This document shows positions 16,889 to 25,319 of a DNA stretch of 64,000 nucleotides, in pieces. The first letter of the stretch is position 1; each line of letters opens with the position of its first letter. This DNA comes from Stenotrophomonas lactitubi (GTDB taxonomy: Bacteria; Pseudomonadota; Gammaproteobacteria; Xanthomonadales; Xanthomonadaceae): contig NZ_PHQX01000001.1 in the NCBI RefSeq assembly GCF_002803515.1, positions 3,038,001-3,102,000 on the forward strand, in the 5' to 3' direction. The notes beneath the pieces were generated by a model. The model was not told where the DNA came from, did not search any database, and saw only the letters and a list, made by a program, of their open reading frames with translations. The position numbers and the translations under genes are program-made.

Positions 16889-17163
16889 GGTAATTCAGGT
16901 AACCACCCTCGGGAATTGCTCGAAAATTCCTTATATTTCAGATAGATAGAATACTTTTCATAAGGTAATAATGGGGTAACCTTTGAGTAACCACGTTACC
17001 TTTCAAGAGGGTAACCAACGGGCCAAAAATAGTCTTTTCAAATCAATCACATAACCTTTCCCGTCTTTAGAAATTACCCAGAATTACCCCATGAGGTAAC
17101 CCCGAAAAGCCTTGCGGCAGTAGGGCCATCGGCCTTCGCCGCCGCTTGGGTTACCCGATTACC
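16889..17163. other. GGTAAC/GGTAAT array, candidate replication origin
   Basis: This AT-rich stretch in an otherwise GC-rich prophage has eleven copies of GGTAA(C/T) on either strand. Plus-strand copies start at 16889, 16898, 16964, 16975, 17010 and 17095. Minus-strand copies cover 16995-17000, 17073-17078, 17083-17088, 17150-17155 and 17158-17163. A near copy, AGTAAC, starts at 16986. The copies at 16964, 16975 and 16986 are spaced exactly 11 bases apart. The array lies in the 687-base gap between the SRAP gene and 17467, which holds no gene I can support. Confidence 0.6.
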
Positions 17164-17360
17164 CGGTTCCGATGGGCACATCGAGAAACGGCCAGACGTT
17201 GAACCACGCCGTCAGGCGCCCTGGGAGCGCCTACAAAGGGCCGTTCCGCGCAGTGTTCCGCAGGGCCGACCGAAGGCTATAAACGCCCCGTGCAGCCATA
17301 GCGGGCGGGGCTTGGCCGGTTGTGCGGGGAATGCAGAAAAAGCACCCCATGAAGTGCGCA

Positions 17361-17379
17361 GGCGTGGCGGGGAGACGAG
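17361..17379. other. Candidate cos site
   Basis: GGCGTGGCGGGGAGACGAG resembles, from memory, the 19-base cohesive ends of P2 and 186, which begin GGCGAGGCGGGGAAA and GGCGTGGCGGGGAAA. It is flanked by GTGCGCA on the left and GTGCGCAC on the right, and it lies in a gene-free stretch upstream of the portal side, where P2-type cos sites are found. If correct, the packaged linear genome begins here, runs rightward through the integrase and attP, and ends with 14430-17360. Confidence 0.55.
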
Positions 17380-17466
17380 TGCGCACGCCGGGGGGTAGCC
17401 GCTGCCGTCCGTACCTGATCGGGGCAAACCGTATGCATTCCGTGTAACACTTCGCCTTCGGCCCAC

Positions 17467-18234
17467 ATGGACAACCGCATGAGCCTTGCGCAGCACGCCC
17501 TCGCCCTGTCAGTCCGTCAGGTCGATACGGTCACCGCCTTGATAGCCGAGATGCGCCCACCGCTCGATCCACCCGGCCGGCCCCAATGCGCGCTGTTCCT
17601 CACAATCGCGGAGCAGTTCGACGCCACGGTGTGCCTAGCGCAGGCCAACCTCCTGACCCATGGGGCCGTGCATGTGCGCTCGATGATCGAGGCCACCGCA
17701 GACCTGTTCATGCTTGGCCTGAGAGATAACCACGTACGACGCATGCAATATGAAGAGGCCAACGGCGCCAAGCGGTTCTATGAGCGCCTGCTCGAATCCC
17801 ACCAGCTGACCGCTGCGGACCGCGAGATGATCGAAACCAATCTGGCCGAATGCCTCGCGCGTTACATCCCGCTGCATGAAGAGTTCAAGAAGGACAAGCT
17901 CTATGAGGTGGAGAAATTCACTGACACAGAGTTGCCTGAGTTCATCGGCATCTACTCGATGCTGTGCAGCTTCGTCCACAACGACCTCACCGCTCTGTCG
18001 CTGCGCCACCAGCGGGACACGCCAGGAATGATCTTTCGCGCACCGCTGGACGCCGGAATAGCGTTCCTGATCCTGCAAGCCGCTCAGCACGCAATGGTGC
18101 GCTCGGCCGAATACATCGGCGAAATCGCGTGGTTCCCGCCCGGTCACTTCGAGCAGCACATGGATACGATGCACAGGCTGTACCGGCAGTTGGTGGACAG
18201 TCGCCCTCTACAGCGAGCCGATGCGCCTGCGTAA
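17467..18234 (+). CDS. DUF5677-like protein (phage cargo)
   Basis: This 255-residue mostly helical protein has RSMIEATADLFMLGLRDN in the middle and FVHNDLTALSLRHQRD near residue 175, reminiscent of DUF5677 proteins with their arginine-glutamate helix and tyrosine/His motif. The function of that family is unknown to me. It is the first gene right of the proposed cos, on the strand opposite its neighbours, and ends at a strong hairpin, all typical of a moron. A second ATG at 17479 is possible. A defence or exclusion role is conceivable but unsupported. Confidence 0.6.
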   Translation: MDNRMSLAQHALALSVRQVDTVTALIAEMRPPLDPPGRPQCALFLTIAEQFDATVCLAQANLLTHGAVHVRSMIEATADLFMLGLRDNHVRRMQYEEANGAKRFYERLLESHQLTAADREMIETNLAECLARYIPLHEEFKKDKLYEVEKFTDTELPEFIGIYSMLCSFVHNDLTALSLRHQRDTPGMIFRAPLDAGIAFLILQAAQHAMVRSAEYIGEIAWFPPGHFEQHMDTMHRLYRQLVDSRPLQRADAPA

Positions 18235-18240
18235 ACAGAA

Positions 18241-18261
18241 AAGCCGCCCGTGGGCGGCTTG
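18241..18261 (-). terminator. Intrinsic terminator between convergent cargo genes
   Basis: AAGCCGCCC and GGGCGGCTT form a 9-bp stem with a 2-3 base loop. On the minus strand it is followed by TTTT, so it ends the leftward portal-Com-methyltransferase transcript. It also faces the end of the 17467 gene. Confidence 0.7.
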
Positions 18262-18284
18262 TGGGGACTGCACTGCGTAAAGGC

Positions 18285-18995
18285 TTAGGGGCTGGGCAGT
18301 CGGGCACGCGCCACGTCGAAGTAGTGCCCGGTCATCTCGATGCCGGTCCAGCTGTAGCCCTCAAGATCCGCAGCCACCAGCGTCGTGCCCGAGCCGGCGA
18401 ACGGGTCGAGGATGCGCCCGCCCTGCTCGCAGATCCGCACCAGCTGACGCATCAGGTCGGTCGGCTTACCGGTCAGATGGTGCTTGTCGGATTTGCGCAC
18501 CGCCTCACGGAACACGCCCGGCAGCGTTGGCGCAGCCCGGCCCAGCGGCATCCCGCCCTTGCTACCCCACACGACGTACTCGGCCTGGTTGGAGAATCGG
18601 CCACGCTGCGGTCGCACGCCGCCCGTCTTGTCCCATACCGCGACACCACGCCAGGTAAAGCCGGCGCATTGCAGCGCGTCCGTGGTCAGCGGCAGTTGCC
18701 GCCAGTCGGTAAACAGCAACACCGGCGCGCCATCCCGCAGGACGCGATTGCATTGCGCCAACCACAGTTGCATCCATGCCAGGTGTGAGCGCTGGTCGCG
18801 TTCGTCGCTGGGGAAGTCAGCATGGAGATACGGCCCACTGCTCTGCATGTACTTCTCGTTCGGGCTGCGCTGGCGGGCAGAGGCATGCACGCCACCGCTG
18901 GCATACGGCGGGTCAGTGATGAGGGCGTCGAAGCTGTTGGCCGGCAGGGTCGGCAGGACGCTCAGTGCATCGCCGTGGATCAGTTCGTTTTTCAT
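18285..18995 (-). CDS. Site-specific DNA methyltransferase (DPPY type)
   Basis: This 236-residue amino-DNA methyltransferase places the catalytic DPPY motif first (LITDPPYASGG, about residues 26-36). The AdoMet-binding FxGxG motif is near the C-terminus (LDPFAGSGTTLVAADL). This is the beta-class order (N6-adenine or N4-cytosine). The target sequence cannot be read. It starts inside the 3' end of a Com-like gene, with AAGAAGG eight bases upstream. A phage methylase with no restriction partner would shield phage DNA from host restriction. Confidence 0.88.
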   Translation of the reverse strand: MKNELIHGDALSVLPTLPANSFDALITDPPYASGGVHASARQRSPNEKYMQSSGPYLHADFPSDERDQRSHLAWMQLWLAQCNRVLRDGAPVLLFTDWRQLPLTTDALQCAGFTWRGVAVWDKTGGVRPQRGRFSNQAEYVVWGSKGGMPLGRAAPTLPGVFREAVRKSDKHHLTGKPTDLMRQLVRICEQGGRILDPFAGSGTTLVAADLEGYSWTGIEMTGHYFDVARARLPSP

Positions 18996-19170
18996 GGGTA
19001 GAGCCTTCTTCGTGGTGTCGCTCGCGGCGATCCGTGGAGAGGCTCTGGGCCTTCATATGGTTCATATCCCCACAGCGTGGGCATTTCATCTGTAGGTCAT
19101 AGTCGCCGGCGGCCCTGGCCAGCAGTCGGGCACAAGCGCCGCAGCGCAGGTTCTGGCGACCGGTCATCAT
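18913..19170 (-). CDS. com: Com-like zinc-finger translational regulator
   Basis: This 85-residue protein is headed by a four-Cys ribbon: LRCGACARLLARA, then about 13 residues, then MKCPRCGDMNHMKA, matching the phage Mu Com pattern. The rest is basic and His/Arg-rich. Its start overlaps the portal stop (ATGA), and its last 83 bases overlap the methyltransferase start. In Mu, Com binds the message of the overlapping DNA-modification gene mom and opens its translation start. The same geometry here suggests control of the methyltransferase. Confidence 0.78.
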   Translation of the reverse strand: MMTGRQNLRCGACARLLARAAGDYDLQMKCPRCGDMNHMKAQSLSTDRRERHHEEGSTHEKRTDPRRCTERPADPAGQQLRRPHH

Positions 19171-20177
19171 GCTGCCGCTCCCAGCTCAAAGGGGTTGAAG
19201 CGGATCACCTCATCGCCGAGCCACTCGTTGAGCGCGGTCAGCCGCGTCTGCAGGGGTGACAGTTCCATCGCAGTCCACACGGTCGCCGCCTCGCGGATCG
19301 AGCCGAACCCGCCGCTGTTCTGCGGCACGATGCCCAGTAGCTGGGGCGGTGTGCGTAGGGAGGCCAGCATGTCGTCACGGGTCACGCTCTTGATCCCGGT
19401 GAACTCGTCCTTCGCCGCAACCTCGCTGACGGGGATCAGCTTCAACCCGTCTTTGCTTCCGCCCGGCGAATGCAAAAACAGGTTGCGGAAGTTGCCCGGC
19501 CCGCGCGACTCGCGCAGTGCATTCCGGATGCCGTCCACATCGTCTTTCTCGGTCACCGAGTCGGTCAGGTACAGGATGAACCCGGCGTGCGAACCGTTGT
19601 TGTAATACTTCCGGCGAAACAGCGTCGCCGATTCGTTCAGCAGGGCCGACTGCACCGCCGGCATCCACTCAGGTAGCCCGTAAATCTCCTGGTCAACGTC
19701 TGCCTCTCGCAGCTGGAACACATCGCCGCGAGCAAACTCATGTTCAATCTGACCGGCGCGGATCTGAAAGAACTCGCCCGGTTCCACGCCTCGGCGGACG
19801 TATTTGGCCAGCGGCACTGCCAGGGAGTGATTGACACCGGACATAGCGCGGCGCCGCTCAACGTAGGCCATGCCGAAGGTGATGTAGTCCAACGCCAGCT
19901 GTGCGAACGCCTCGCGGCTGAGCAGCTTGTGCGGGCGGAATGTACTGACCAGCATGTTCCGCTTGAACGTCAGCCCGCTGTGCAGATAGGGATTGGCCCG
20001 CGTGGTGCGGGACAGCCCATGCAGATCCACAGGCGGCTCGAAGTAGCGCCCGTTGCGCCAGCATTCGAGATAGTCGAGGATGCCGCGCGAGTCCAGCACC
20101 GGCGTAGGGTCGCCAAAGGTGAACGCCTCGACGCCGGCAGGCGCGGTCGCGGTAGCGCCCTGGTCAGAGTCAGTCAT
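19167..20177 (-). CDS. Q: Portal protein (P2 gpQ family)
   Basis: This 336-residue portal-vertex protein starts MTDSDQGATATAPAGVEAFTFGDPTPVLD. It shows the family segments SGLTFKRNMLVSTF, YGLPEWMPAVQSALLNESATLFRRKYYNNGSHAGFILYLTD and DDMLASLRTPPQLLGIVPQN. Twelve copies would form the DNA-entry ring of the capsid. It is transcribed leftward after the terminase gene with a one-base TGATG overlap. A longer upstream frame exists but lies within the terminase gene and is not real. Confidence 0.95.
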   Translation of the reverse strand: MTDSDQGATATAPAGVEAFTFGDPTPVLDSRGILDYLECWRNGRYFEPPVDLHGLSRTTRANPYLHSGLTFKRNMLVSTFRPHKLLSREAFAQLALDYITFGMAYVERRRAMSGVNHSLAVPLAKYVRRGVEPGEFFQIRAGQIEHEFARGDVFQLREADVDQEIYGLPEWMPAVQSALLNESATLFRRKYYNNGSHAGFILYLTDSVTEKDDVDGIRNALRESRGPGNFRNLFLHSPGGSKDGLKLIPVSEVAAKDEFTGIKSVTRDDMLASLRTPPQLLGIVPQNSGGFGSIREAATVWTAMELSPLQTRLTALNEWLGDEVIRFNPFELGAAA

Positions 20178-21934
20178 CAGAAAATCTCCATGGAGCCGCG
20201 CGCAGCGGCGCCGCCTTCCAGCGGTTCGTTCTGCAGTGCGTGCATGAGTGCCCACGCCAGATCGGCGTGGCCTGTGGTGCGCGAGCGCCCGGCCGTATAG
20301 GTGACCTGGCGCCCGCTCGGGGTAATGGTTTTCTGGATCGCCAGCAGCGACTGCGTGACGTCGGTCCACCCTGCGTCGTACTCCAGACGCTCGTTCTTGA
20401 TGACATCGAACGCCTTCAACACCAGACGGGTCTTCACCTCGGGCGAGTAGTTGAAGATCGTCACTCCGGGGAAGAACTGGCGCACCAACTGCGCCACGCC
20501 GGTGCCCATGCCGGTCGCGTCGATGCCGATGTAGGTCACCCAATACCGCTTGGTAACCTGCTGGATGAAAGCAGCCTGCGCCGCAAAGTCCATGCCCTTG
20601 AACTGATGGCGTTCCAGCACGCGGAACTTGCCGCCGGGCACCTGCGGCGGGGCCACAATGACGATGCCCGCGCTGTCGCCTGTCTCGGCCGGGTCATACC
20701 CGATCCACACCGCGCGGTCGCCGTAGGGGCGAATGGCCAGCGGCTTGAAGTCGTCGGCCCACTCCACCCAGCTATCGACCTGGCACGGCTGCAGCATGGT
20801 GAGCGGGAAAATGCTGGCGCTGTCGTCCACGAACTCGCACATCAGCAGATTGGCGAATTCCTCGGCGCTGTAGTCGCGGCGTAGTTCCTCGATATCGAAC
20901 AGGTCGCAGCCTCGGCCTGCCGCATCCAAAACGGTCACGATCTGGCGCCACATGGCGTCTTCACAGCGGCGCCCGCCCATCAACCGCGCGTGGCTCACAT
21001 CCATCTGGATCTGCTGGGAAACCGGGCGCCCCTTGTTGAAGCGGTCGCCGGTCCAGAAATCGAACGCTTCGTGCGCCATGGTCGATGGCGTGCTGAAGTA
21101 GGTCTTGCGCCACTTCTTGTGCATCGCCATGCCGCTGGCGACCTTGTTCAGCTGGTTAAAGCCATGGGTCCAGAAGAACTCGTCGAAGTAGAAATTGCCG
21201 TGGTAGCCCTGCGCGGTGCGGGCGTTCGTGCCGAGGAAGAACAGCTCGGCACCGTTGGCCAGGGTGATCGGATCGCCGGTCAGATCGCGGTCCAGCACCT
21301 CACGTACAAAGCCGCGCATGTAGCCCAAGAAGATATGGGCCTGGCTCTTTGAAGCACTGAGGAAAATCTGATTGCGACCCGTGGTCAGCGCGTCGATCAG
21401 CGCCTCGCGCGCAAAGTAGTAGGTGGCGCCGATCTGGCGGGATTTCAGGATCACCCGCGTGCGTTCGTTGCCAGCCCGATACCAATCCCGCTGGTAGTCG
21501 AAACAGCCATCCACGAACGCCGTCTGCAGGCGCTCGATCTCTTCGTCGCTGAACTCGTTCTTGCGTGCCTTCTTCTTCGGCGCGGCGTTGCGGTTGGCCA
21601 CCGCAGGATTCAGATCGGCTTCGTTGCCGCCGCCCTGGTATCGCTGGATGCGAGCCTGCCGCTCAAGCTGTCGGTGCAGCAGATCGATTTCCTTGAAGTC
21701 GCCGCCGGTCTTCCCCTCCTTGTGGATCAGGATGGCCAAACGCGCTTCCAGTGCACCACCGATGCGCTCCACGGCATCGGCGCGGTCCCATTCGTCTCGC
21801 GCCTTCCAGCTGTGGATCGTCTTTTCATTCTCGCCGATCAGGCTGGCGATATCGCACACGCGCCACCCCATCCAGTACAGGAACTTGGCTTGGCGTCGTG
21901 GATCGACGTGGAGTTTTTCGGCTACGCTGGTCAC
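20177..21934 (-). CDS. P: Terminase large subunit, ATPase/nuclease (P2 gpP family)
   Basis: This packaging motor has about 585 residues from GTG 21934 (MTSVAEKLHVDPRRQ). An N-terminal helix-turn-helix (WRVCDIASLIGENEKTIHSWKARD) is followed by the ATPase with Walker A-like KSRQIGATYY and Walker B FYFDEFFW. A nuclease half contains GYDPAETGDSAG and IGIDATGMGTGVA. The frame is open to a GTG at 21970, but that would run into the CGCG-rich late-promoter motif at 21954-21967. Length and motifs match P2 gpP. It is divergent from the scaffold gene, as in P2. Confidence 0.93.
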   Translation of the reverse strand: MTSVAEKLHVDPRRQAKFLYWMGWRVCDIASLIGENEKTIHSWKARDEWDRADAVERIGGALEARLAILIHKEGKTGGDFKEIDLLHRQLERQARIQRYQGGGNEADLNPAVANRNAAPKKKARKNEFSDEEIERLQTAFVDGCFDYQRDWYRAGNERTRVILKSRQIGATYYFAREALIDALTTGRNQIFLSASKSQAHIFLGYMRGFVREVLDRDLTGDPITLANGAELFFLGTNARTAQGYHGNFYFDEFFWTHGFNQLNKVASGMAMHKKWRKTYFSTPSTMAHEAFDFWTGDRFNKGRPVSQQIQMDVSHARLMGGRRCEDAMWRQIVTVLDAAGRGCDLFDIEELRRDYSAEEFANLLMCEFVDDSASIFPLTMLQPCQVDSWVEWADDFKPLAIRPYGDRAVWIGYDPAETGDSAGIVIVAPPQVPGGKFRVLERHQFKGMDFAAQAAFIQQVTKRYWVTYIGIDATGMGTGVAQLVRQFFPGVTIFNYSPEVKTRLVLKAFDVIKNERLEYDAGWTDVTQSLLAIQKTITPSGRQVTYTAGRSRTTGHADLAWALMHALQNEPLEGGAAARGSMEIF

Positions 21935-21953
21935 GTGAACAGGTTGCCCGGCG

Positions 21954-21967
21954 CCACGCGCGCGCGA
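21954..21967. promoter_or_regulatory. Late-operon motif 1 (between terminase and scaffold)
   Basis: CCACGCGCGCGCGA lies between the divergent P and O genes. Nearly the same string is found before J (28291) and before V (33642). It is a candidate binding site for the Ogr-like activator, serving both directions here. Confidence 0.5.
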
Positions 21968-22088
21968 CACGGAAAACCCACGTAGAACAGCGGCTTACAC
22001 GCTCTGTGCGTTGCTGCAGCCTCGCCCTCATTCGACCATGGGTCATCGCATCGAGAACCGATGCGCACTGACACCAGCAGAGGGCGAA

Positions 22089-22952
22089 ATGGCCGGCAAG
22101 ACCGACAAAAAGAAGCTGCGTTCCAAGTTCTTCCGCGTCGCCGTCGAAGGCGCAACCACCGACGGCCGCGTAATCGAGCGTCAGCACATCACCGATATGG
22201 CCGCGTCCTACGATCCGCAGCTGTACGGCGCCCGCATCTGGGTGGAGCACCTGCGCAGCCTGATGCCCGACGGCCCGTTCAAGGCGTTCGGCGACGTCCT
22301 GGCCGTGAAGGCCGAAGAGGTCGAAGTGGGCGGCGTGAAGAAGCTGGCCCTGTTCGCCCAGATCGAGCCGACCGACGCCCTGGTGGCGATGGTCAACAAC
22401 GACAAGCAGAAGCTCTACACCAGCATCGAGATTGCGCCGAAGTTCGCCGACACCGGGAAGGCATACCTGCAGGGACTGGCCGTGACCGACACCCCGGCCA
22501 GCCTGGGCACGGAAATGCTGGCATTCGCCGCTCAGAACCCGGACAAGAATCCGCTCGCATCTCGCAAGCAGGCACCCGACAACCTGTTCACGGCGCTGGA
22601 GGAAACGGAAATCGCCTTCGATGAAGTCGAGCAGCCGGCGCCGCGCCCGAGCAAGATGGCCATCCTGCTCTCGGGCATTGGGCTGCTGCCCAAGCCGGCA
22701 CCGGAACCGAAGGACGACGCCGCACCTGACGCAGGCAAGTTTGCCGAGCAGCTGCTGGCGACCTTCAACGCCCAGGACGAACGCCTCGAGCAGCTGGCCG
22801 AGGAGAACCGCAGCCTGAGCGCCAAGGTTCAGAACCTCACCGCGCAGGTGGCCGGCGTCCGCAAGACGCTCGATGACACCCCGCAGACGTTCAACCAGCG
22901 CCCGAAGATTTCCGGCAGCGGCGGCAACGTCGGCGACGCCACCGACTGCTGA
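22089..22952 (+). CDS. O: Capsid scaffold and maturation protease (P2 gpO family)
   Basis: This 287-residue protein starts MAGKTDKKKLRSKFFRVAVEG. The N-terminal serine-protease part has Asp25, His54 and Ser112, spaced like the P2 gpO triad (Asp19, His48, Ser107). The C-terminal half is a charged coiled coil (FAEQLLATFNAQDERLEQLAEENRSL) that scaffolds the capsid. It would cleave itself and the capsid protein during assembly. The start has GAGGGC upstream; open frame before it is not used. It is the first gene of the rightward head operon. Confidence 0.93.
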   Translation: MAGKTDKKKLRSKFFRVAVEGATTDGRVIERQHITDMAASYDPQLYGARIWVEHLRSLMPDGPFKAFGDVLAVKAEEVEVGGVKKLALFAQIEPTDALVAMVNNDKQKLYTSIEIAPKFADTGKAYLQGLAVTDTPASLGTEMLAFAAQNPDKNPLASRKQAPDNLFTALEETEIAFDEVEQPAPRPSKMAILLSGIGLLPKPAPEPKDDAAPDAGKFAEQLLATFNAQDERLEQLAEENRSLSAKVQNLTAQVAGVRKTLDDTPQTFNQRPKISGSGGNVGDATDC

Positions 22953-22985
22953 TCCCCACCGGCCCCCTACTCACGGAGCAACGCA

Positions 22986-24035
22986 ATGCGTACCGAAACC
23001 CGCACACAGTTCAACCAGTTCACCCGTCGCGTGGCGGAGCTGAACAACATCGAATCTGCCGCCCTGTCGTTCTCGGTCGAGCCGAGCGTGCAGCAGACCA
23101 TTGAGCAGCGCATTCAGGAGAGCAGCGCTTTCCTGTCCGCCATCAACATGCCCGGCGTGATCGACCTCAAGGGCGAGAAGATTGGCGTGGGTGTGAGTGG
23201 CACCATCGCCGGCCGCACCGACACCAGCGGCAATGGCAAACGTGAACCGGCGGATGTGACCGCACTCGACAAGACCGGCTACGAGTGTGTGCAGACCAAC
23301 TACGACACCGCCATTCCCTACGCACGCCTCGACGCGTGGGCACGTCAGAAGAACTTCCAGACCGTGCTGCGCGACGCGATCATCCAGCGCCAGGCACTGG
23401 ACCGCATCATGGTCGGGTTCAACGGCACGAGCATTGCACCAACCACCAACAGCTCCACCAACCCGCTGCTGCAGGATGTGAACAAGGGCTGGCTGCAGAA
23501 GTACCGCGAGCATTCCGCCAAGCGTGTGATGGCCAAGGGCAAGGCCGGCGACAAGATCTTGATCGGCGGCGCCGACAAGGCGACGCGTGACTACGCCAAC
23601 CTCGACGCGCTTGTCATGGACGTGGTGTCCAACCTGATCGACCCGTGGCATCAGCAAGATCCGGCGTTGGTCGTCGTGCTCGGCCGCAACCTGGTGCATG
23701 ACAAGTATTTCCCGATCATCAATCAGGACAACAAGCCCACTGAGCAGCTGGCCGCGGATCTGGTGCTGGGCACCAAACGCATTGGTGGACTGCAGCCGGT
23801 CGTTGTTCCCTTCATGCCGGCCGATGCTCTGCTGGTCACGTCGCTGGACAACCTGTCCCTCTATTGGCAGATCGACGGCCGCCGCCGCTACATCAAGGAA
23901 GAGCCGGAGAAGAACCGCGTGGCGAACTTCGAGTCTTCCAACGACTGCTACGTGGTCGAGGACTATGGCCGTGGCGCTGTGGTCGAGAACATCAAGCTCG
24001 TTGAGCAGGATGAAGCTCCGAAGGTCGGAGGCTAA
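22986..24035 (+). CDS. N: Major capsid protein (P2 gpN family)
   Basis: This 349-residue HK97-fold capsid protein starts MRTETRTQFNQFTRRVAELNN. Family segments include FLSAINMPGVIDLKGEKIGVGVSGTIAGRTDT and GYECVQTNYDTAIPYARLDAWARQKNFQTVLRDAI. In P2 the first 31 residues are removed by gpO; a similar extension exists here. A gap of 33 bases with an ACGGAGC site separates it from O. Confidence 0.96.
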   Translation: MRTETRTQFNQFTRRVAELNNIESAALSFSVEPSVQQTIEQRIQESSAFLSAINMPGVIDLKGEKIGVGVSGTIAGRTDTSGNGKREPADVTALDKTGYECVQTNYDTAIPYARLDAWARQKNFQTVLRDAIIQRQALDRIMVGFNGTSIAPTTNSSTNPLLQDVNKGWLQKYREHSAKRVMAKGKAGDKILIGGADKATRDYANLDALVMDVVSNLIDPWHQQDPALVVVLGRNLVHDKYFPIINQDNKPTEQLAADLVLGTKRIGGLQPVVVPFMPADALLVTSLDNLSLYWQIDGRRRYIKEEPEKNRVANFESSNDCYVVEDYGRGAVVENIKLVEQDEAPKVGG

Positions 24036-24039
24036 GCCC

Positions 24040-24747
24040 ATGGCCGACAGTCCCGCCAAGCGGCACCTGCAGCGCGTGGAGGCCGAAGAAGCCGCCAAGC
24101 GCGCAGCGGGCAGCAACCTGATGGAGGGCACGCCGATCTATCAGCAGACCCTGCTGCAGATGGCCACCGACCGCGCTCGACTGAAACAGATCCAGTCGAG
24201 TCAGGCCAAGGGCCAACTCAAGGCCGCCCTGCTGCCGACCTACGATGCGTATATCGAGGGTGTCCTCGCTGCCGATGCAGGTGGCCAGGATGACGTGGTG
24301 TCCACGCTGATGCTGTGGAACATCGACGCGGGGCTGTACGACGCGGCGCTGAACATCGCCGCCTACGTACTGGCCCACGGCCTGGCAATGCCCGACCGAT
24401 TCGAGCGCACCGCCGGCTGCGTCGTAGCCGAGGAAATCGGCATCGCCGCGCTCAACGCGTTGAAGACGGGCGCAGCGTTCGACCTCGGCGTGCTGAACCG
24501 GGCCGTCGAAGTTACCGACGGTCACGACATGCCCGATCAGGTCCGCGCCCGGCTGCTGCTGGCCCGCGCTCGCGGCCTGCTGGCCACCGACAGCGAAGAG
24601 GCACCGCTGAATGCGGAGGGCGTTGACAAGGCGGTCGAGGATCTGCGGAGGGCCATCCAGCTGCACGACAGCTGCGGCGGCAAGGAAGACCTCAAGCGCG
24701 CCGAGCGTTTGCAGAAGAAGTTCGAGGCCAGTCAGTCCAACGACTGA
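24040..24747 (+). CDS. M: Terminase small subunit (P2 gpM family)
   Basis: This 235-residue endonuclease/DNA-recognition subunit of the packaging enzyme starts MADSPAKRHLQRVEAEEAAKR. The core AYVLAHGLAMPDRFERTAGCVVAEEIG is characteristic of gpM. The C-terminal half is helical (LARARGLLATDSEEAPLN...). The ATG at 24040 is four bases after the capsid stop; the longer frame upstream lies inside N and is not used. The enzyme should cut at cos. Confidence 0.93.
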   Translation: MADSPAKRHLQRVEAEEAAKRAAGSNLMEGTPIYQQTLLQMATDRARLKQIQSSQAKGQLKAALLPTYDAYIEGVLAADAGGQDDVVSTLMLWNIDAGLYDAALNIAAYVLAHGLAMPDRFERTAGCVVAEEIGIAALNALKTGAAFDLGVLNRAVEVTDGHDMPDQVRARLLLARARGLLATDSEEAPLNAEGVDKAVEDLRRAIQLHDSCGGKEDLKRAERLQKKFEASQSND

Positions 24748-24851
24748 CCTCACACCGAGCGTACCCCGCAACCCCGCCGGCTCGGGGCCGATCACCAAGA
24801 CCACTCTCCCTTGGTGTGACGCCCCGACCACCGGCGACCTACGAGGCCACC

Positions 24852-25319
24852 ATGAGCGGTTTTGTTGCCAACGCATCACCTGTCACCAAACAGCCCAACG
24901 TCACCGCCGGCGCCTTCTGGCCGGAAATCGACGTGGCCGTGCTGCGTGAAGCGATCCGTGTCCCCGGCGACATCCCGGCACCCCGGATGCGCAGCACTGT
25001 GGTGTCGGCCGTCATGGACGTAACGCGGGAACTGGAAGCGTGGCAGGCAGGCAAGGAAGCCGCCGGCTACACCGCCCTGGCCGATGTGCCCGCGCAGGTG
25101 ATCGACGGCAGCACGCGGCTGGTGCATCTGTTCCTGCGCGCGGTCGGCTGCGCCACCGCCGTCGAACTGCACGAGCGCTACCGCTCCTATGACGCCACCG
25201 CACAAGGCAACCAGCGTGCGGAGGAACTGACACCGACCATTGATGAGATCCGCCGCGATCTGCGCAACGCCATCTGCGACCTGCAGGGCTTGCCGCGCGT
25301 CACGGTGGAACTGATCTGA
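24852..25319 (+). CDS. L: Head completion/stabilisation protein (P2 gpL family)
   Basis: This 155-residue protein (MSGFVANASPVTKQPNVTAGAFWPEID) plugs the portal after DNA packaging in P2. The segment VAVLREAIRVPGDIPAPRMRSTVVSAVMDVTRELEAW and the C-terminal ELTPTIDEIRRDLRNAICDLQGLPRVTVELI match the family layout. Its stop overlaps the X start by one base. Confidence 0.93.
   Translation: MSGFVANASPVTKQPNVTAGAFWPEIDVAVLREAIRVPGDIPAPRMRSTVVSAVMDVTRELEAWQAGKEAAGYTALADVPAQVIDGSTRLVHLFLRAVGCATAVELHERYRSYDATAQGNQRAEELTPTIDEIRRDLRNAICDLQGLPRVTVELI

Noticed and set aside
17083..17100. Reading the ATTACC...GGTAAC pair in the prophage array as an island-type operator
   Set aside because: The spacer is six bases rather than five and the outer bases differ, so it does not meet the island operator pattern.
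22971..24131. A 386-residue minus-strand frame opposite the capsid gene
   Set aside because: Shadow; the plus strand has the strongly conserved P2 capsid protein.
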